From: a bacterium
Lineage (GTDB): Bacteria > Armatimonadota > HRBIN16
Direction of reading: 5' to 3'
DNA length: 12,876 nucleotides
Assembly: GCA_025057335.1 (NCBI GenBank)
Contig: JANWXG010000053.1
Location: forward strand, 1-12,876
Shown: in pieces, positions 5,253 to 12,144 of the stretch
How positions within the stretch are numbered: the stretch's first letter is position 1
Layout: every line of letters begins with the position of its first letter
Translations under genes and position numbers: made by a program
The notes under the pieces: generated by a model
Databases searched by the model: none
The model's input: only the letters and a program-made list of their open reading frames with translations
Told to the model about the DNA's origin: nothing

Positions 5253-7890
5253 GCTGGCGCAACATCTGCTGCAGCAGACGGGGAAGTTGTTCCAGCGCCT
5301 GTGCGATTTTGCCCGCGTCGCGTCCACCCGCCTGCGCGAACTCGGGGCGCCCGCCTCCGCCGCCGCCTGCGACCTTTGCCAGCTCGCGCACCAGATTGCC
5401 CGCGTGCACGCCCTTCGCGACCGCTGATGGCTTCGCCTTCACCACAAACAGCGCCCTGCCGTCAGTAGCAGCCGCCAGCACCACCAGGTCCACCGACGCC
5501 CGCTGCGCTGCCTGGTCCGCCAGCGACGCCAGCGTTTGCGCGTCTACGCCGTCGGCGCGTCCCGTCACCACCTGCAACCCCTCCATTTCGGCGGGCTCGA
5601 ACTGCGCCGCACGCGCCGCCGCTCCTGTGCGCAGCTGCGCAATCTGCTTCTCCAGCTCCTGTCGTTGCGCCTGCAGGCGCTCGATGGCGGCGGGGATGTC
5701 GGGCACAGCGCACTTCAGGCGCGCCGCCGCCTCTTCCAGCAGCTCCTGCTGCTGGCGAACCAGCTGGTACACGCCCCAGCCTGTGACCGCCTCGATGCGA
5801 CGCACGCCTGCTGCCACACTGCCCTCTGACACAATCTTGAACAGCCCGATTTGCGACGTGCGCTCCAGATGCGTACCGCCGCACAGCTCCAGGCTCACAC
5901 CAGGAACCTCTACCATGCGCACGCGGTCGCTATACTTCTCGCCGAATAGCGCCATCGCGCCGCGCGCCCGCGCCTCCTCCAGAGGCACGTCCCAGTGCAC
6001 CGCCACTGGCTTGTCCTCCAGGATGCGCTCGTTGACCAGACGCTCTACCTCGGCGATCTCCTCGTCGGTCATCGCGCTGGTATGAGTGAAGTCGAAGCGC
6101 AGGCGGTCTGGCGCCACCAGGGAGCCAGCCTGATGCACGTGCGTGCCCAGCACCTGACGCAGCGCTGCATGCAACAGGTGCGTGGCGGTATGGTTGCGCA
6201 TGATGTGCCATCGCCGCGGCGAATCGATGCGAGCAGTGACAGTGGTTTCCACTTCCACGCGCCCTCGAGTGACCATACCGATATGCAGGTACAGGTCACC
6301 CACCTTCTGCGTGTCGCGGACCTCGAACTGGAAGTGCTCGCCAGTGATCCAGCCCGTGTCGCCTACCTGTCCGCCCGCTTCGGCGTAGAAGGGCGTCTGG
6401 TCGAGCACCAGCTCTACCTCTTCGCCCTCGCTGGCGAAGGTGGCAGGCTCCCCCTGACGGATGATGGCGAGCACCTTCGCCTCCGCCTCGTGCTGCCAGT
6501 ATCCGAGGAACCTGGTGGGCTGGAGGGTCTTCTGCAGTTCGGTAGCGGCGTCGCCTGCGATGGCGAACAGCTGCGTGGCGATGCCGCTCGCCTCGCGCGC
6601 CCGCTGGCGTTGCTCCTCCATCGCCCGACGAAAGCCTTCCACGTCTACCGTGATGCCCGATTCGGCGGCGACCTCCTGCGTCAGCTCCAGCGGAAAGCCG
6701 TAGGTATCGTAGAGCATAAACGCCTGCTCGCCAGAGAGCACCTTGCTCGCCTGCACCTCGGGCGTCTCGAGCATCTCCGCCAGCCGTTGCGAGCCCACTT
6801 GAATGGTCTGGCGGAACCGCTCCTCCTCGTTGCGGATGGTGCGCAACACGTACTCGCGCCGCTCGCGCACCTCGGGATACACGTCGCCCAACGTCTCCAC
6901 CACCGCCGTGGCGACATCGGCGAGGAAGGGGCGGTCGAAGCCCAGTCGGTTCTGCCCGCGCAGCATCGCTCGGCGCAGCAGGCGGCGGATGACGTAACCT
7001 CGCCCCTCATTGGAGGGAAGCACGCCGTCGGCGATGGACATGGTAACGGCGCGGATGTGGTCGGCAATCAGGCGAAACGCCACATCCTCTGCAGTGTCGC
7101 CCCCGCCGTAAGCGCGCCCGCTCAGGTCAGCGATGCGGGCGAGGATGGGCTGGAACACGTCGGTATCGAACACGCTCGCCTTGCCCGCGAGGATAGCGGC
7201 GGTGCGCTCCAAGCCCATGCCCGTGTCGATGTTCTTACGGGGCAGGGGGGTCAGCCGACCGCCGTCGTGTCGCTCGTACTGCATGAACACTAGGTTCCAG
7301 ATTTCCAGCCAGCGCACATCATCCCACACGCCGTCGGGCGTGGGGGGCAGGTCGGGGCGCGTGTCGTAGAAAATCTCGGAACAGGGACCGCACGGACCGT
7401 TGGGACCTTCCGAGATGGCGTTGGCGGGCCAGTAGTTGCTCTTCTCGCCGAAGCGGAAGATTTTGCGGTCGGGCACGCCCACCTCGCGGTTCCAGATTTC
7501 GTACGCCTCGTCGTCATCTAGGTAGATGGTGATGCGGAGGCGTTCGGGCAAGATGTGCAACCACTCCGTCAGGAACTCCCACGCCCACAGGATGGCTTCG
7601 CGCTTGAAATAGTCGCCGAAGCTGAAGTTGCCCAGCATCTCGAAGAAGGTGAGGTGGGAGTAGTCGCCCACCGACTCGATGTCAGTGGTGCGCAGGCACT
7701 TCTGCACAGTGGTCACGCGCGGGTGGGGTGGGGTGGCTAAGCCTAGAAAATACGGCTTGAACTGCACCATGCCCGCGCTGGTAAAAAGCAGCGAGGGGTC
7801 GTTGGGCACCAGGCTGTCAGAAGGCAGCCTCCTGTGTCCTTTGCTCTCAAAAAACTGCAGGTACTTCTCTCTTAGCTCTTGCGCTAGCAT
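5248..7890 (-). CDS. alaS: Alanyl-tRNA synthetase
   Basis: AlaRS charges tRNA-Ala with alanine and edits mischarged Ser or Gly in the cytoplasm. The 880-residue protein has the full family layout. It has an N-terminal class II catalytic core (FESKGHRRLPSDSLVP, LLFTSAGMVQFKPYFLG, GNFSFGDYFKREAI, and GPCGPCSEIFYD). The editing domain follows, with zinc-ligand motifs H567-x3-H571 (HTATH) and C670-x3-H674 (CGGTH), and FGEKYSDRVRMVEVPG between them. A coiled-coil stretch comes next, and the C-terminal C-Ala domain contains the glycine-rich AGGGGGGRPEFAQAGG. The start at 7890 has AGGAG six bases upstream. It is convergent with the ferritin/VIT1 gene and is preceded by its own promoter. The stop codon sits in a dispersed palindrome. 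No truncation or frameshift is seen. Confidence 0.99.
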   Translation of the reverse strand: MLAQELREKYLQFFESKGHRRLPSDSLVPNDPSLLFTSAGMVQFKPYFLGLATPPHPRVTTVQKCLRTTDIESVGDYSHLTFFEMLGNFSFGDYFKREAILWAWEFLTEWLHILPERLRITIYLDDDEAYEIWNREVGVPDRKIFRFGEKSNYWPANAISEGPNGPCGPCSEIFYDTRPDLPPTPDGVWDDVRWLEIWNLVFMQYERHDGGRLTPLPRKNIDTGMGLERTAAILAGKASVFDTDVFQPILARIADLSGRAYGGGDTAEDVAFRLIADHIRAVTMSIADGVLPSNEGRGYVIRRLLRRAMLRGQNRLGFDRPFLADVATAVVETLGDVYPEVRERREYVLRTIRNEEERFRQTIQVGSQRLAEMLETPEVQASKVLSGEQAFMLYDTYGFPLELTQEVAAESGITVDVEGFRRAMEEQRQRAREASGIATQLFAIAGDAATELQKTLQPTRFLGYWQHEAEAKVLAIIRQGEPATFASEGEEVELVLDQTPFYAEAGGQVGDTGWITGEHFQFEVRDTQKVGDLYLHIGMVTRGRVEVETTVTARIDSPRRWHIMRNHTATHLLHAALRQVLGTHVHQAGSLVAPDRLRFDFTHTSAMTDEEIAEVERLVNERILEDKPVAVHWDVPLEEARARGAMALFGEKYSDRVRMVEVPGVSLELCGGTHLERTSQIGLFKIVSEGSVAAGVRRIEAVTGWGVYQLVRQQQELLEEAAARLKCAVPDIPAAIERLQAQRQELEKQIAQLRTGAAARAAQFEPAEMEGLQVVTGRADGVDAQTLASLADQAAQRASVDLVVLAAATDGRALFVVKAKPSAVAKGVHAGNLVRELAKVAGGGGGGRPEFAQAGGRDAGKIAQALEQLPRLLQQMLRQQ

Positions 7891-7928
7891 AGCACTCCTA
7901 TTTTCGGCTGTTTAGAGTCCGATTCCAG

Positions 7929-7958
7929 ATGATAGCACATCCCTCGCGCGCGAAGCAA
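7929..7958 (-). promoter_or_regulatory. Promoter of alaS
   Basis: On the minus strand TGCTATCAT gives an extended -10 (TATCAT at 7934-7929, five of six consensus). TTGCTT (7958-7953) lies 18 bases upstream as a weak -35. The leader would be about 32 bases, too short for a T-box. Confidence 0.5.
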
Positions 7959-8005
7959 GCGAGATGCTCAAGGGCGAGGGACATCCTGTCTCGTCGCAAG
8001 ACTTT

Positions 8006-8114
8006 CCCCCGACTGAAGTCGGGGGCTATGGTTTGGGAAAAATCCGCCTGCGCGGATGGGAAAACCTGCTCTGGGAAGGTTTTTTCTTTTCACAGCCACC
8101 GCTCCATTGGTGGG
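8006..8114 (+). mobile_element. MITE-like element, copy A (109 bp)
   Basis: It opens with the perfect hairpin CCCCCGACTGAAGTCGGGGG (8006-8025) followed by CTATG. It continues with the palindrome ATCCGCCTGCGCGGAT (8042-8057), an imperfect AACCTGC/AAGGTT hairpin with a T tract (8064-8090), and closes with a CCACC/GGTGG hairpin (8096-8113). Length, order and most bases match copy B ten bases downstream. The closing arms are more decayed than in copy B. No coding capacity is present, so any movement would need an enzyme supplied from elsewhere. Confidence 0.65.
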
Positions 8115-8124
8115 ACACGGCTTC

Positions 8125-8233
8125 CCCCCGACTGAAGTCGGGGGCTATGAGCTCGGAAAATCCGCCTGCGCGGATGAGAAAACCTGCGCAGGCAGGTTTT
8201 TTTCTTTGCATAGCCCACCACTTCAGTGGTGGG
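8125..8233 (+). mobile_element. MITE-like element, copy B (109 bp)
   Basis: The better-preserved copy. It has the opening hairpin CCCCCGACTGAAGTCGGGGG at 8125-8144, ATCCGCCTGCGCGGAT at 8160-8175, a terminator-like AACCTGC-GCAG-GCAGGTT hairpin at 8181-8198 running into seven T's, and the closing hairpin CCCACCACTTCAGTGGTGGG at 8214-8233. The ends are inverted repeats: the start contains AAGTCGGGGGCTATG and the end, reversed, reads AAGTGGTGGGCTATG. On the minus strand the inner hairpin is followed by TTTTC and could end the transcript of the prepilin-like gene that stops at 8272. Confidence 0.7.
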
Positions 8234-8239
8234 AACAAG

Positions 8240-8262
8240 CCCAACCGAAGTCAGGGTCTATG
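8240..8262 (+). repeat. Decayed start of a third 109-bp element
   Basis: The bases here (CCCAACCGAAGTCAGGGTCTATG) align with the opening hairpin and CTATG of copies A and B with several substitutions and a two-base loss. The match stops just before the end of the prepilin-like gene at 8272. It looks like the remnant of a third tandem copy. Confidence 0.5.
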
Positions 8263-8271
8263 CCCTGCCGC

Positions 8272-9027
8272 TCAACGGAATCTCCAGAGCAGGTTCGCTC
8301 CGCGCTCTTGTGCCAGGATGGAGGCGGCGGAATAGGTCTTGGCGTGTCCGTCCGCGAGGATGAGCGTTGCCAGCCCGCGGTTGTCCCCAGTGGCGAAGTG
8401 GCGCGCGTAGAGCGGTTTTAACTGGGCAGGGGGCAGGTGGTTCAGCTCCAGCACGAGGTCGCGGTCGGCAACGAGCGGCGTGCCCAAGCGAGGGTCTACG
8501 GAGTTTGGCTGCCCGACATAGGGGTCGAACACGTAGCCGCGATACTTCTGCGCGGTCGGACCGCTGGCGGTGTCCCCGAACAGGGGAGTGCGCGCGGGCT
8601 CTTCTATGTGCAGCAACGTCGCAGGGGAAGCAAAGCCCTCCCGCTCTGCCGGGTCGTACGCGGTAGCGGCGGTATAACCCATCGAGCCGATGCCGCGTTG
8701 CGACCAGTCCGCAGGAAAACCGCTGCCGCTGGCGCTGGGGCAGACGAAGATGCCCGTATCCCGCACATAAGGCTGAATCAGGCGCGTCCAGATACGCTCG
8801 GGGACGCTGGTGGGGACGGCGTAATTGGTGGACGGCGGTAGCGCTTCATCGTAGTCCTGCGTGTAGGTGTAGACCGCTAGAGCCAGCTGCCGCGCGTTGG
8901 AGAGGCAGCCAGTCATTCGTGCCCGTTCGCGCGCCTGGCTCAGCACGGGAAGCAGAATCGCTGCTATCGTGGCGATAATCGCCATTACCACAAGCAGCTC
9001 TAGCAGGGTAAAGGCTCTTTCCCTCAT
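8272..9027 (-). CDS. Type II/IV prepilin-like protein with ADGHAK C-terminal box
   Basis: The 251-residue protein starts MRERAFTLLELLVVMAIIATIAAILLPVLSQARERAR cut at the usual prepilin-type site after Ala (RA|FTLLELL), with the conserved Glu at position 5 of the mature form and a hydrophobic helix. The rest is a soluble extracytoplasmic domain with CLSNARQLALAVYTYTQDYDEALPP and a C-terminal LILADGHAKTYSA. This is the prepilin-type N-cleavage plus H-X9-DG-like (DUF1559-related) architecture, numerous in Armatimonadota and Planctomycetes. Function is unproven; such proteins are presumed minor pilins or pseudopilins at the envelope. I chose the ATG at 9027 because it puts the cleavage motif at the N-terminus; an in-frame ATG at 9123 would add 32 charged residues. 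Spacing from AAAGGAG is long (13 bases). It is divergent from the paralogue at 9312. Confidence 0.88.
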   Translation of the reverse strand: MRERAFTLLELLVVMAIIATIAAILLPVLSQARERARMTGCLSNARQLALAVYTYTQDYDEALPPSTNYAVPTSVPERIWTRLIQPYVRDTGIFVCPSASGSGFPADWSQRGIGSMGYTAATAYDPAEREGFASPATLLHIEEPARTPLFGDTASGPTAQKYRGYVFDPYVGQPNSVDPRLGTPLVADRDLVLELNHLPPAQLKPLYARHFATGDNRGLATLILADGHAKTYSAASILAQERGANLLWRFR

Positions 9028-9140
9028 GAGAAACGCTTTGCTCCTTTCTGATGTCTCCTGAAGCCCCGTTACGAGTCGGTGTTTGTCCGGGCCATCCGCA
9101 CGGCGACGAGTGGATGCGTGCAACAGAGCGACTGACCTCG

Positions 9141-9169
9141 ATTATACCCTCCTCTGAACTAGGTGTGAA
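9141..9169 (-). promoter_or_regulatory. Promoter of the minus-strand prepilin-like gene
   Basis: On the minus strand TTCACA (9169-9164, five of six) and a perfect TATAAT (9146-9141) are 17 bases apart. Transcription would start near 9134, leaving a leader of about 107 bases before the ATG at 9027. I could not match that leader to a known riboswitch. Confidence 0.7.
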
Positions 9170-9221
9170 GATTGCTTCCCAAACCCGCCTGCTCAAGGGC
9201 AAATCGTGCGTCTTTGAAACG

Positions 9222-9265
9222 TTTAAACTTTTCTTAACGGGGAGATAATCATCTCTTAACACGAC
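9222..9265 (+). promoter_or_regulatory. Phased 11-bp repeats and -10 element upstream of the plus-strand prepilin-like gene
   Basis: Four 11-base steps begin TTTAA (9222), CTTAA (9233), GATAA (9244) and CTTAA (9255). The third step contains GATAAT (9244-9249), usable as a -10, with no good -35 at the right distance. Direct repeats with 11-bp phase are typical of binding by OmpR/PhoB-family response regulators, and CTTAAC units occur in Pho boxes of several phyla. The leader to the ATG at 9312 would be about 55 bases. Confidence 0.4.
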
Positions 9266-9311
9266 CTTTTCAGAATCTAAGGTGCAACAAAATACGCAAG
9301 GGAGGTTAGCG

Positions 9312-10160
9312 ATGTCTCGTCGAGCGTTCACGCTCATCGAGCTGCTGGTGGTTATCGCGATTATCGCGATCCTGGCGGCGATTCTGTTCCCAGTCTTTTC
9401 GCAGGCGCGCTTGTCCGCGCGCAACACGCAGGACCTGTCGAACATCAAGCAGCTCGGGCTGGCTGCTGCGATGTATGCGCAGGACTACGACGAGACCTGG
9501 GTGCCGACCGGTTCGGAGTGGGACCCTCGGTGCACCCCGCAGATTTCGCCCTTGCGCTGCGATGGTACGCCCCATCGCGGCTGGGGACTGCTGCTGATGC
9601 CCTACGTGAAGAACGCAGAGATGTTCCGTTCTCCCATGCTGGAGCGGGTAGGCAACTTCACTGGCGAGTGTGCGCCAGCGAGCGGCACGCAGATGACGAA
9701 TACTTACGCGATGAACTACCTGCTGTCTCGTGATGGAACCTATCCGTTTGGCGACTACGCCCGCACCCCCTCGGGCTTTGAGCTGCGGACGCCTGCTCGT
9801 CTCGCTGAGATTGTGCAGCCAGCCAACACGGTCGCCATCTTGCTGTCCAACAGTGTGCCTCCGCGTGGCGCGACCTGGGGATGCAACTACGTCACCCTAG
9901 AGGGTTCGGACTTCATCAACAAGATTCGCTACCGTGCGCTCTACAAGGATGGTAGCAACATCGCCTTCGCCGATGGACACGCTAAGTTCTTCGTCTCGAG
10001 GGAGCTGGACTCGGCAGGCAAGGGCTACCCCCGCTGCAACAACGGTCCGAGCCATACCTGCTACATCTGGCCGGAGCGCAACATCTGGATGGTGCCCAAC
10101 TATCCAGAGAGCACATTGGGTTACCCTGTTGGTCTCGTACGCCACTCCTGCGCCCAGTAG
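9312..10160 (+). CDS. Type II/IV prepilin-like protein with ADGHAK C-terminal box (cysteine-rich)
   Basis: The 282-residue product begins MSRRAFTLIELLVVIAII and continues AILAAILFPVFSQAR, a textbook prepilin leader with cleavage after Ala and the conserved Glu five residues on. The sequence NIKQLGLAAAMYAQDYDE and the later YKDGSNIAFADGHAKFF mark the same prepilin plus H-X9-DG-like architecture as the divergent gene at 8272. It differs by having seven cysteines in the exported part, which could form disulfides. The ATG at 9312 follows GGGAGGT by six to seven bases; an in-frame ATG at 9282 lacks such a site and would bury the leader. A GC-rich hairpin follows the stop. It is probably a minor pilin or pseudopilin exported and processed by a prepilin peptidase encoded elsewhere. 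Confidence 0.9.
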   Translation: MSRRAFTLIELLVVIAIIAILAAILFPVFSQARLSARNTQDLSNIKQLGLAAAMYAQDYDETWVPTGSEWDPRCTPQISPLRCDGTPHRGWGLLLMPYVKNAEMFRSPMLERVGNFTGECAPASGTQMTNTYAMNYLLSRDGTYPFGDYARTPSGFELRTPARLAEIVQPANTVAILLSNSVPPRGATWGCNYVTLEGSDFINKIRYRALYKDGSNIAFADGHAKFFVSRELDSAGKGYPRCNNGPSHTCYIWPERNIWMVPNYPESTLGYPVGLVRHSCAQ

Positions 10161-10169
10161 CGCCAATCA

Positions 10170-10197
10170 GGGGAAGGGGCAACACGGTCCCTTCCCC
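10170..10197 (+). terminator. Hairpin after the prepilin-like gene, possible terminator
   Basis: GGGGAAGGG (10170-10178) pairs perfectly with CCCTTCCCC (10189-10197) around a ten-base loop, nine bases after the stop at 10160. No T tract follows, so termination is likely but not certain. Confidence 0.55.
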
Positions 10198-10330
10198 CTC
10201 TCCGCACTGGGGGACGAAGAAGAGGCTCTTCTCATCGCCCCTACCTATTCTGAAGTCTCTGTCCGGAAAGAAGCACTCACGTGCTGCACTCGAACCTCTC
10301 CCGTTCCGCAAGTTCAGTGGTGTTTGTCGT

Positions 10331-10348
10331 GGCGCACGGCAGTGCGCC
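10331..10348 (+). repeat. Dispersed palindrome, second copy
   Basis: GGCGCAC (10331-10337) and GTGCGCC (10342-10348) pair around GGCA. The 18 bases match the core of the palindrome at the end of alaS (minus strand, 5223-5252) at 17 positions, but the outer AGTAGG arms are lost. Confidence 0.6.
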
Positions 10349-10441
10349 TGCGCTGAGGCGAAAACACTCTACGTGCTTCACGACAAGCTCTCCTGTTGCG
10401 GGAAAGAGCGAGGAATCTGCACCTTCCCTGCCTCTCCGAAC

Positions 10442-10504
10442 GCAGCGAGGCATCCCACATACTGACCCCTGGAGATGCTTCGCCCATGCTCAGCATGACA
10501 TGAG
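10442..10504 (-). repeat. Degenerate CATGCTGAGC/GAAGCATCTC interspersed repeat
   Basis: On the minus strand the segment reads GTCATGCTGAGCATGGGCGA, then AGCATCTCC, and 15-20 bases later GGGATGCCTCGCTGCG. The two halves are imperfect inverted repeats (GCATCTC against GGGATGC). Sequences of the form GTCATGCTGAGC followed by GAAGCATCTC are common interspersed repeats in several thermophilic and environmental phyla; the function is unknown to me. Confidence 0.45.
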
Positions 10505-10566
10505 AAACCGGTGGAGGAGCAACCCTTTCGAGAGCCAGCAGCGACGCCCCGACAAAGCACTGGCGA

Positions 10567-10947
10567 GGGCGCCGAGTCAGCCTGTAAGCGGGGTTCTGTG
10601 CCCTGCCTCTGAAGGGCAGGCGGCGGCTATCTCTCTGGGGCACTGGTTTCCCAGTGCCTCTAGCGGCTGTACCCGGGGGCTCAGCGGGCGCACCTCATCG
10701 CCCCCCTACTCAGCCTTGCTCCCGATGGGGTTTGCCCTGCCAGCGACATCACTGCCGCTGCGGTGCGCTCTTACCGCGCCTTTTCACCCTTGCCCGCATC
10801 CCTTGAGGGGACCGCTGGCGGTGTGTTTTCTGTGGCACTTTCCGTAGGGTCGCCCCTCCCGGACGCTATCCGGCATCGTGCCCTGCGGAGCCCCGACTTT
10901 CCTCCCCACCACGAGGGTGAGGCAGCCGCCCGGCTGGCTCGGCGCCC
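10567..10947 (-). ncRNA. rnpB: RNase P RNA, bacterial type A
   Basis: The catalytic RNA of RNase P, which removes 5' leaders from tRNA precursors. On the minus strand it begins GGGCGCCGAGCCAGCC and ends GGCTGACTCGGCGCCC, which pair to form helix P1, giving about 381 bases, the usual length. Conserved blocks in order are GAGGAAAGTC with CGGGGCTCC (P4 5' strand, 10904-10887), GCCACAGAAAACACACCGCC, GGGTGAAAAGG with CGCGGTAAGAGCGCACCGC, GGCAGGGCAAACCCC, and ACAGAACCCCGCTTACAGG (P4 3' strand, 10599-10582). The P4 helix carries a paired base change relative to the usual GUCCGGG/CCCGGC. The gene has its own extended -10 promoter at 10954-10962, squeezed against the 3' end of the upstream protein gene. 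Confidence 0.97.
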
Positions 10948-10953
10948 ACCTTC

Positions 10954-10962
10954 ATTATATCA
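10954..10962 (-). promoter_or_regulatory. Extended -10 promoter of rnpB
   Basis: On the minus strand TGATATAAT contains a perfect TATAAT (10959-10954) with TG one base upstream. The first base of helix P1 (10947) lies seven bases after the -10, the expected start. The -35 position (CCCACC) is poor and falls in the last codons of the gene ending at 10966. Confidence 0.75.
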
Positions 10963-10965
10963 CCT

Positions 10966-12144
10966 TTACTTGCCCGGGTGGGGAGACCACGCTGGCGCGA
11001 AGTTGTCGCCCGTGCCATCAGTAAGGCGACGCGCGTCGGAACCGTCCGCGTTCACTATCCACAGGTCACGCCCCCCGTCCTCGCGGAACTTCACGTAGAC
11101 TAGACTAGTGCCCCCTTGCGACCAGGTAGGGGTGACGACGTTGCCTTCCACAATCAGACGCGGTTCGGGGTCGCCGATGCCCATCACGCCCAGTCCCGCG
11201 CGCTCCTTTTCCTCTCCTCGCACTCGCCACATCTCGAAGGCGAGGTGCGTGCCATCGGGCGCCCACACCACTGCCCCTGGCGCCAGCTCCCCCGTGCCGC
11301 GCCACAGGGGCTGCAGGGTCTCGCTCACTAGGTTGTAGAGCGCGATGCCGTTGCCTATCTGGGCGTTACCCATAATCGTCACTGCCAGCTGTGTGCCGTC
11401 TGGTGAAAGGGCGATGTGCACCTCCTGACCGCCGATAATCGGCTCGGGGAGCCTTTGCGTTCCCAAGGGCAGCGGCTGGTCGCCTCCCGCTTTCTCGTCC
11501 TCATGCTGGTGGTCGCTGCCCCCACGACGGTAGCGTACCAGCGCTTCGCCCCCTTCGACGCGCTGCACTGCGTACACGATACGCTTGCTGAGGTCGTATG
11601 CTGGCTCGCGGAAGAGCACGCTGCCGCCGAAAGTGGTGCGCCATTGCTGCTCCAGCTCGAAGGGAGGCAATATCTTCTCCGCTTCGCCCTGCTCGATGTT
11701 CACCAGCAGTACCTGCCCCTGCAACAGGAACACGATATGTTTCCCGTCGGGGAGAAAGGCTGGCTTCTCCTTCGCCCCCACGCTCACCGTCAACTGCTGT
11801 ACCCGCTTGCCTTCGGGGTCGCCATAAAACAGCTGGGGAACGCGGTTGTCACGGTCGGAGATGAAAGCAATCAGCTTGCCGTCAGGTGACCAGGTGGGGT
11901 CGGTCTCTGCTGAAGGGTCAGTGGTAATCTGGCGCAGGCCGCTGCCGTCTGCACGGATGACCCACAGGTCGAGGTTGCCCGCGCGGTCGGAGACGAATAG
12001 AATCCAGTCCTTCGTGTCGATGTCGGCGGGCTTGACGCGGAACGGATTAAAGTAGCGGATCCAGAAGATGCCCGCTGCTCCCAGCACGATGATAGCCACC
12101 AGCCCTAACAGGGTATGCTTTAACCAGACACGTCGTAGATACAT
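10966..12144 (-). CDS. Membrane-anchored TolB-like beta-propeller (PD40 repeat) protein
   Basis: The 392-residue protein has a short basic N-terminus and one membrane segment at about residues 10-30 (TLLGLVAIIVLGAAGIFWI), so it is probably anchored with its body outside the cytoplasm. From residue 45 on it consists of PD40/WD40-like repeats of the TolB type. Clear ones are ILFVSDRAGNLDLWVIRADG with TDPTWSPDGKLIAFISDRD, then KPAFLPDGKHIVFLLQ, HIALSPDGTQLAVTIM, VVWAPDGTHLAFEMW, and DLWIVNADGSDARRLTDG with FAPAWSPHPGK at the very end. A His- and acid-rich insert (GGSDHQHEDEKAGGDQP) lies mid-protein. Start chosen at 12144, with AAGGGGG a few bases upstream. No Tol-Pal neighbours (tolQ, tolR, pal) are present, so it is not TolB proper. 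The substrate or partner is unknown. It is divergent from the secreted-protein gene at 12298. Confidence 0.82.
   Translation of the reverse strand: MYLRRVWLKHTLLGLVAIIVLGAAGIFWIRYFNPFRVKPADIDTKDWILFVSDRAGNLDLWVIRADGSGLRQITTDPSAETDPTWSPDGKLIAFISDRDNRVPQLFYGDPEGKRVQQLTVSVGAKEKPAFLPDGKHIVFLLQGQVLLVNIEQGEAEKILPPFELEQQWRTTFGGSVLFREPAYDLSKRIVYAVQRVEGGEALVRYRRGGSDHQHEDEKAGGDQPLPLGTQRLPEPIIGGQEVHIALSPDGTQLAVTIMGNAQIGNGIALYNLVSETLQPLWRGTGELAPGAVVWAPDGTHLAFEMWRVRGEEKERAGLGVMGIGDPEPRLIVEGNVVTPTWSQGGTSLVYVKFREDGGRDLWIVNADGSDARRLTDGTGDNFAPAWSPHPGK

Larger units (their letters stand above)
10198..10566. other. Gene-free stretch with decayed repeats
   Basis: I see no credible gene here on either strand. 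It holds a seven-base palindrome AGAAGAG/CTCTTCT at 10218-10232, the dispersed GGCGCAC/GTGCGCC palindrome at 10331-10348, and a CATGCTGAGC-type repeat at 10442-10504. It may include the 3' tail of the rnpB precursor, but no clear rnpB terminator is visible. Confidence 0.6.

Noticed and set aside
5995..7293. Long plus-strand open frame (432 codons) opposite alaS
   Set aside because: It is antisense to alaS, whose motifs and length are fully convincing; the frame is open only because of the high G+C codon bias.
9028..9123. Upstream ATG at 9123 for the minus-strand prepilin-like gene
   Set aside because: It would place 32 charged residues before the prepilin cleavage motif, far longer than a normal leader.
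9028..9134. Cyclic di-GMP (GEMM) riboswitch in the leader of the prepilin-like gene
   Set aside because: Only a fragment resembling GGACAAAC is present; the GACGCAAAGCC block and receptor helix are missing.
10281..10847. Plus-strand open frame of 188 codons
   Set aside because: It runs through the complementary strand of rnpB and a decayed repeat; no protein family features.
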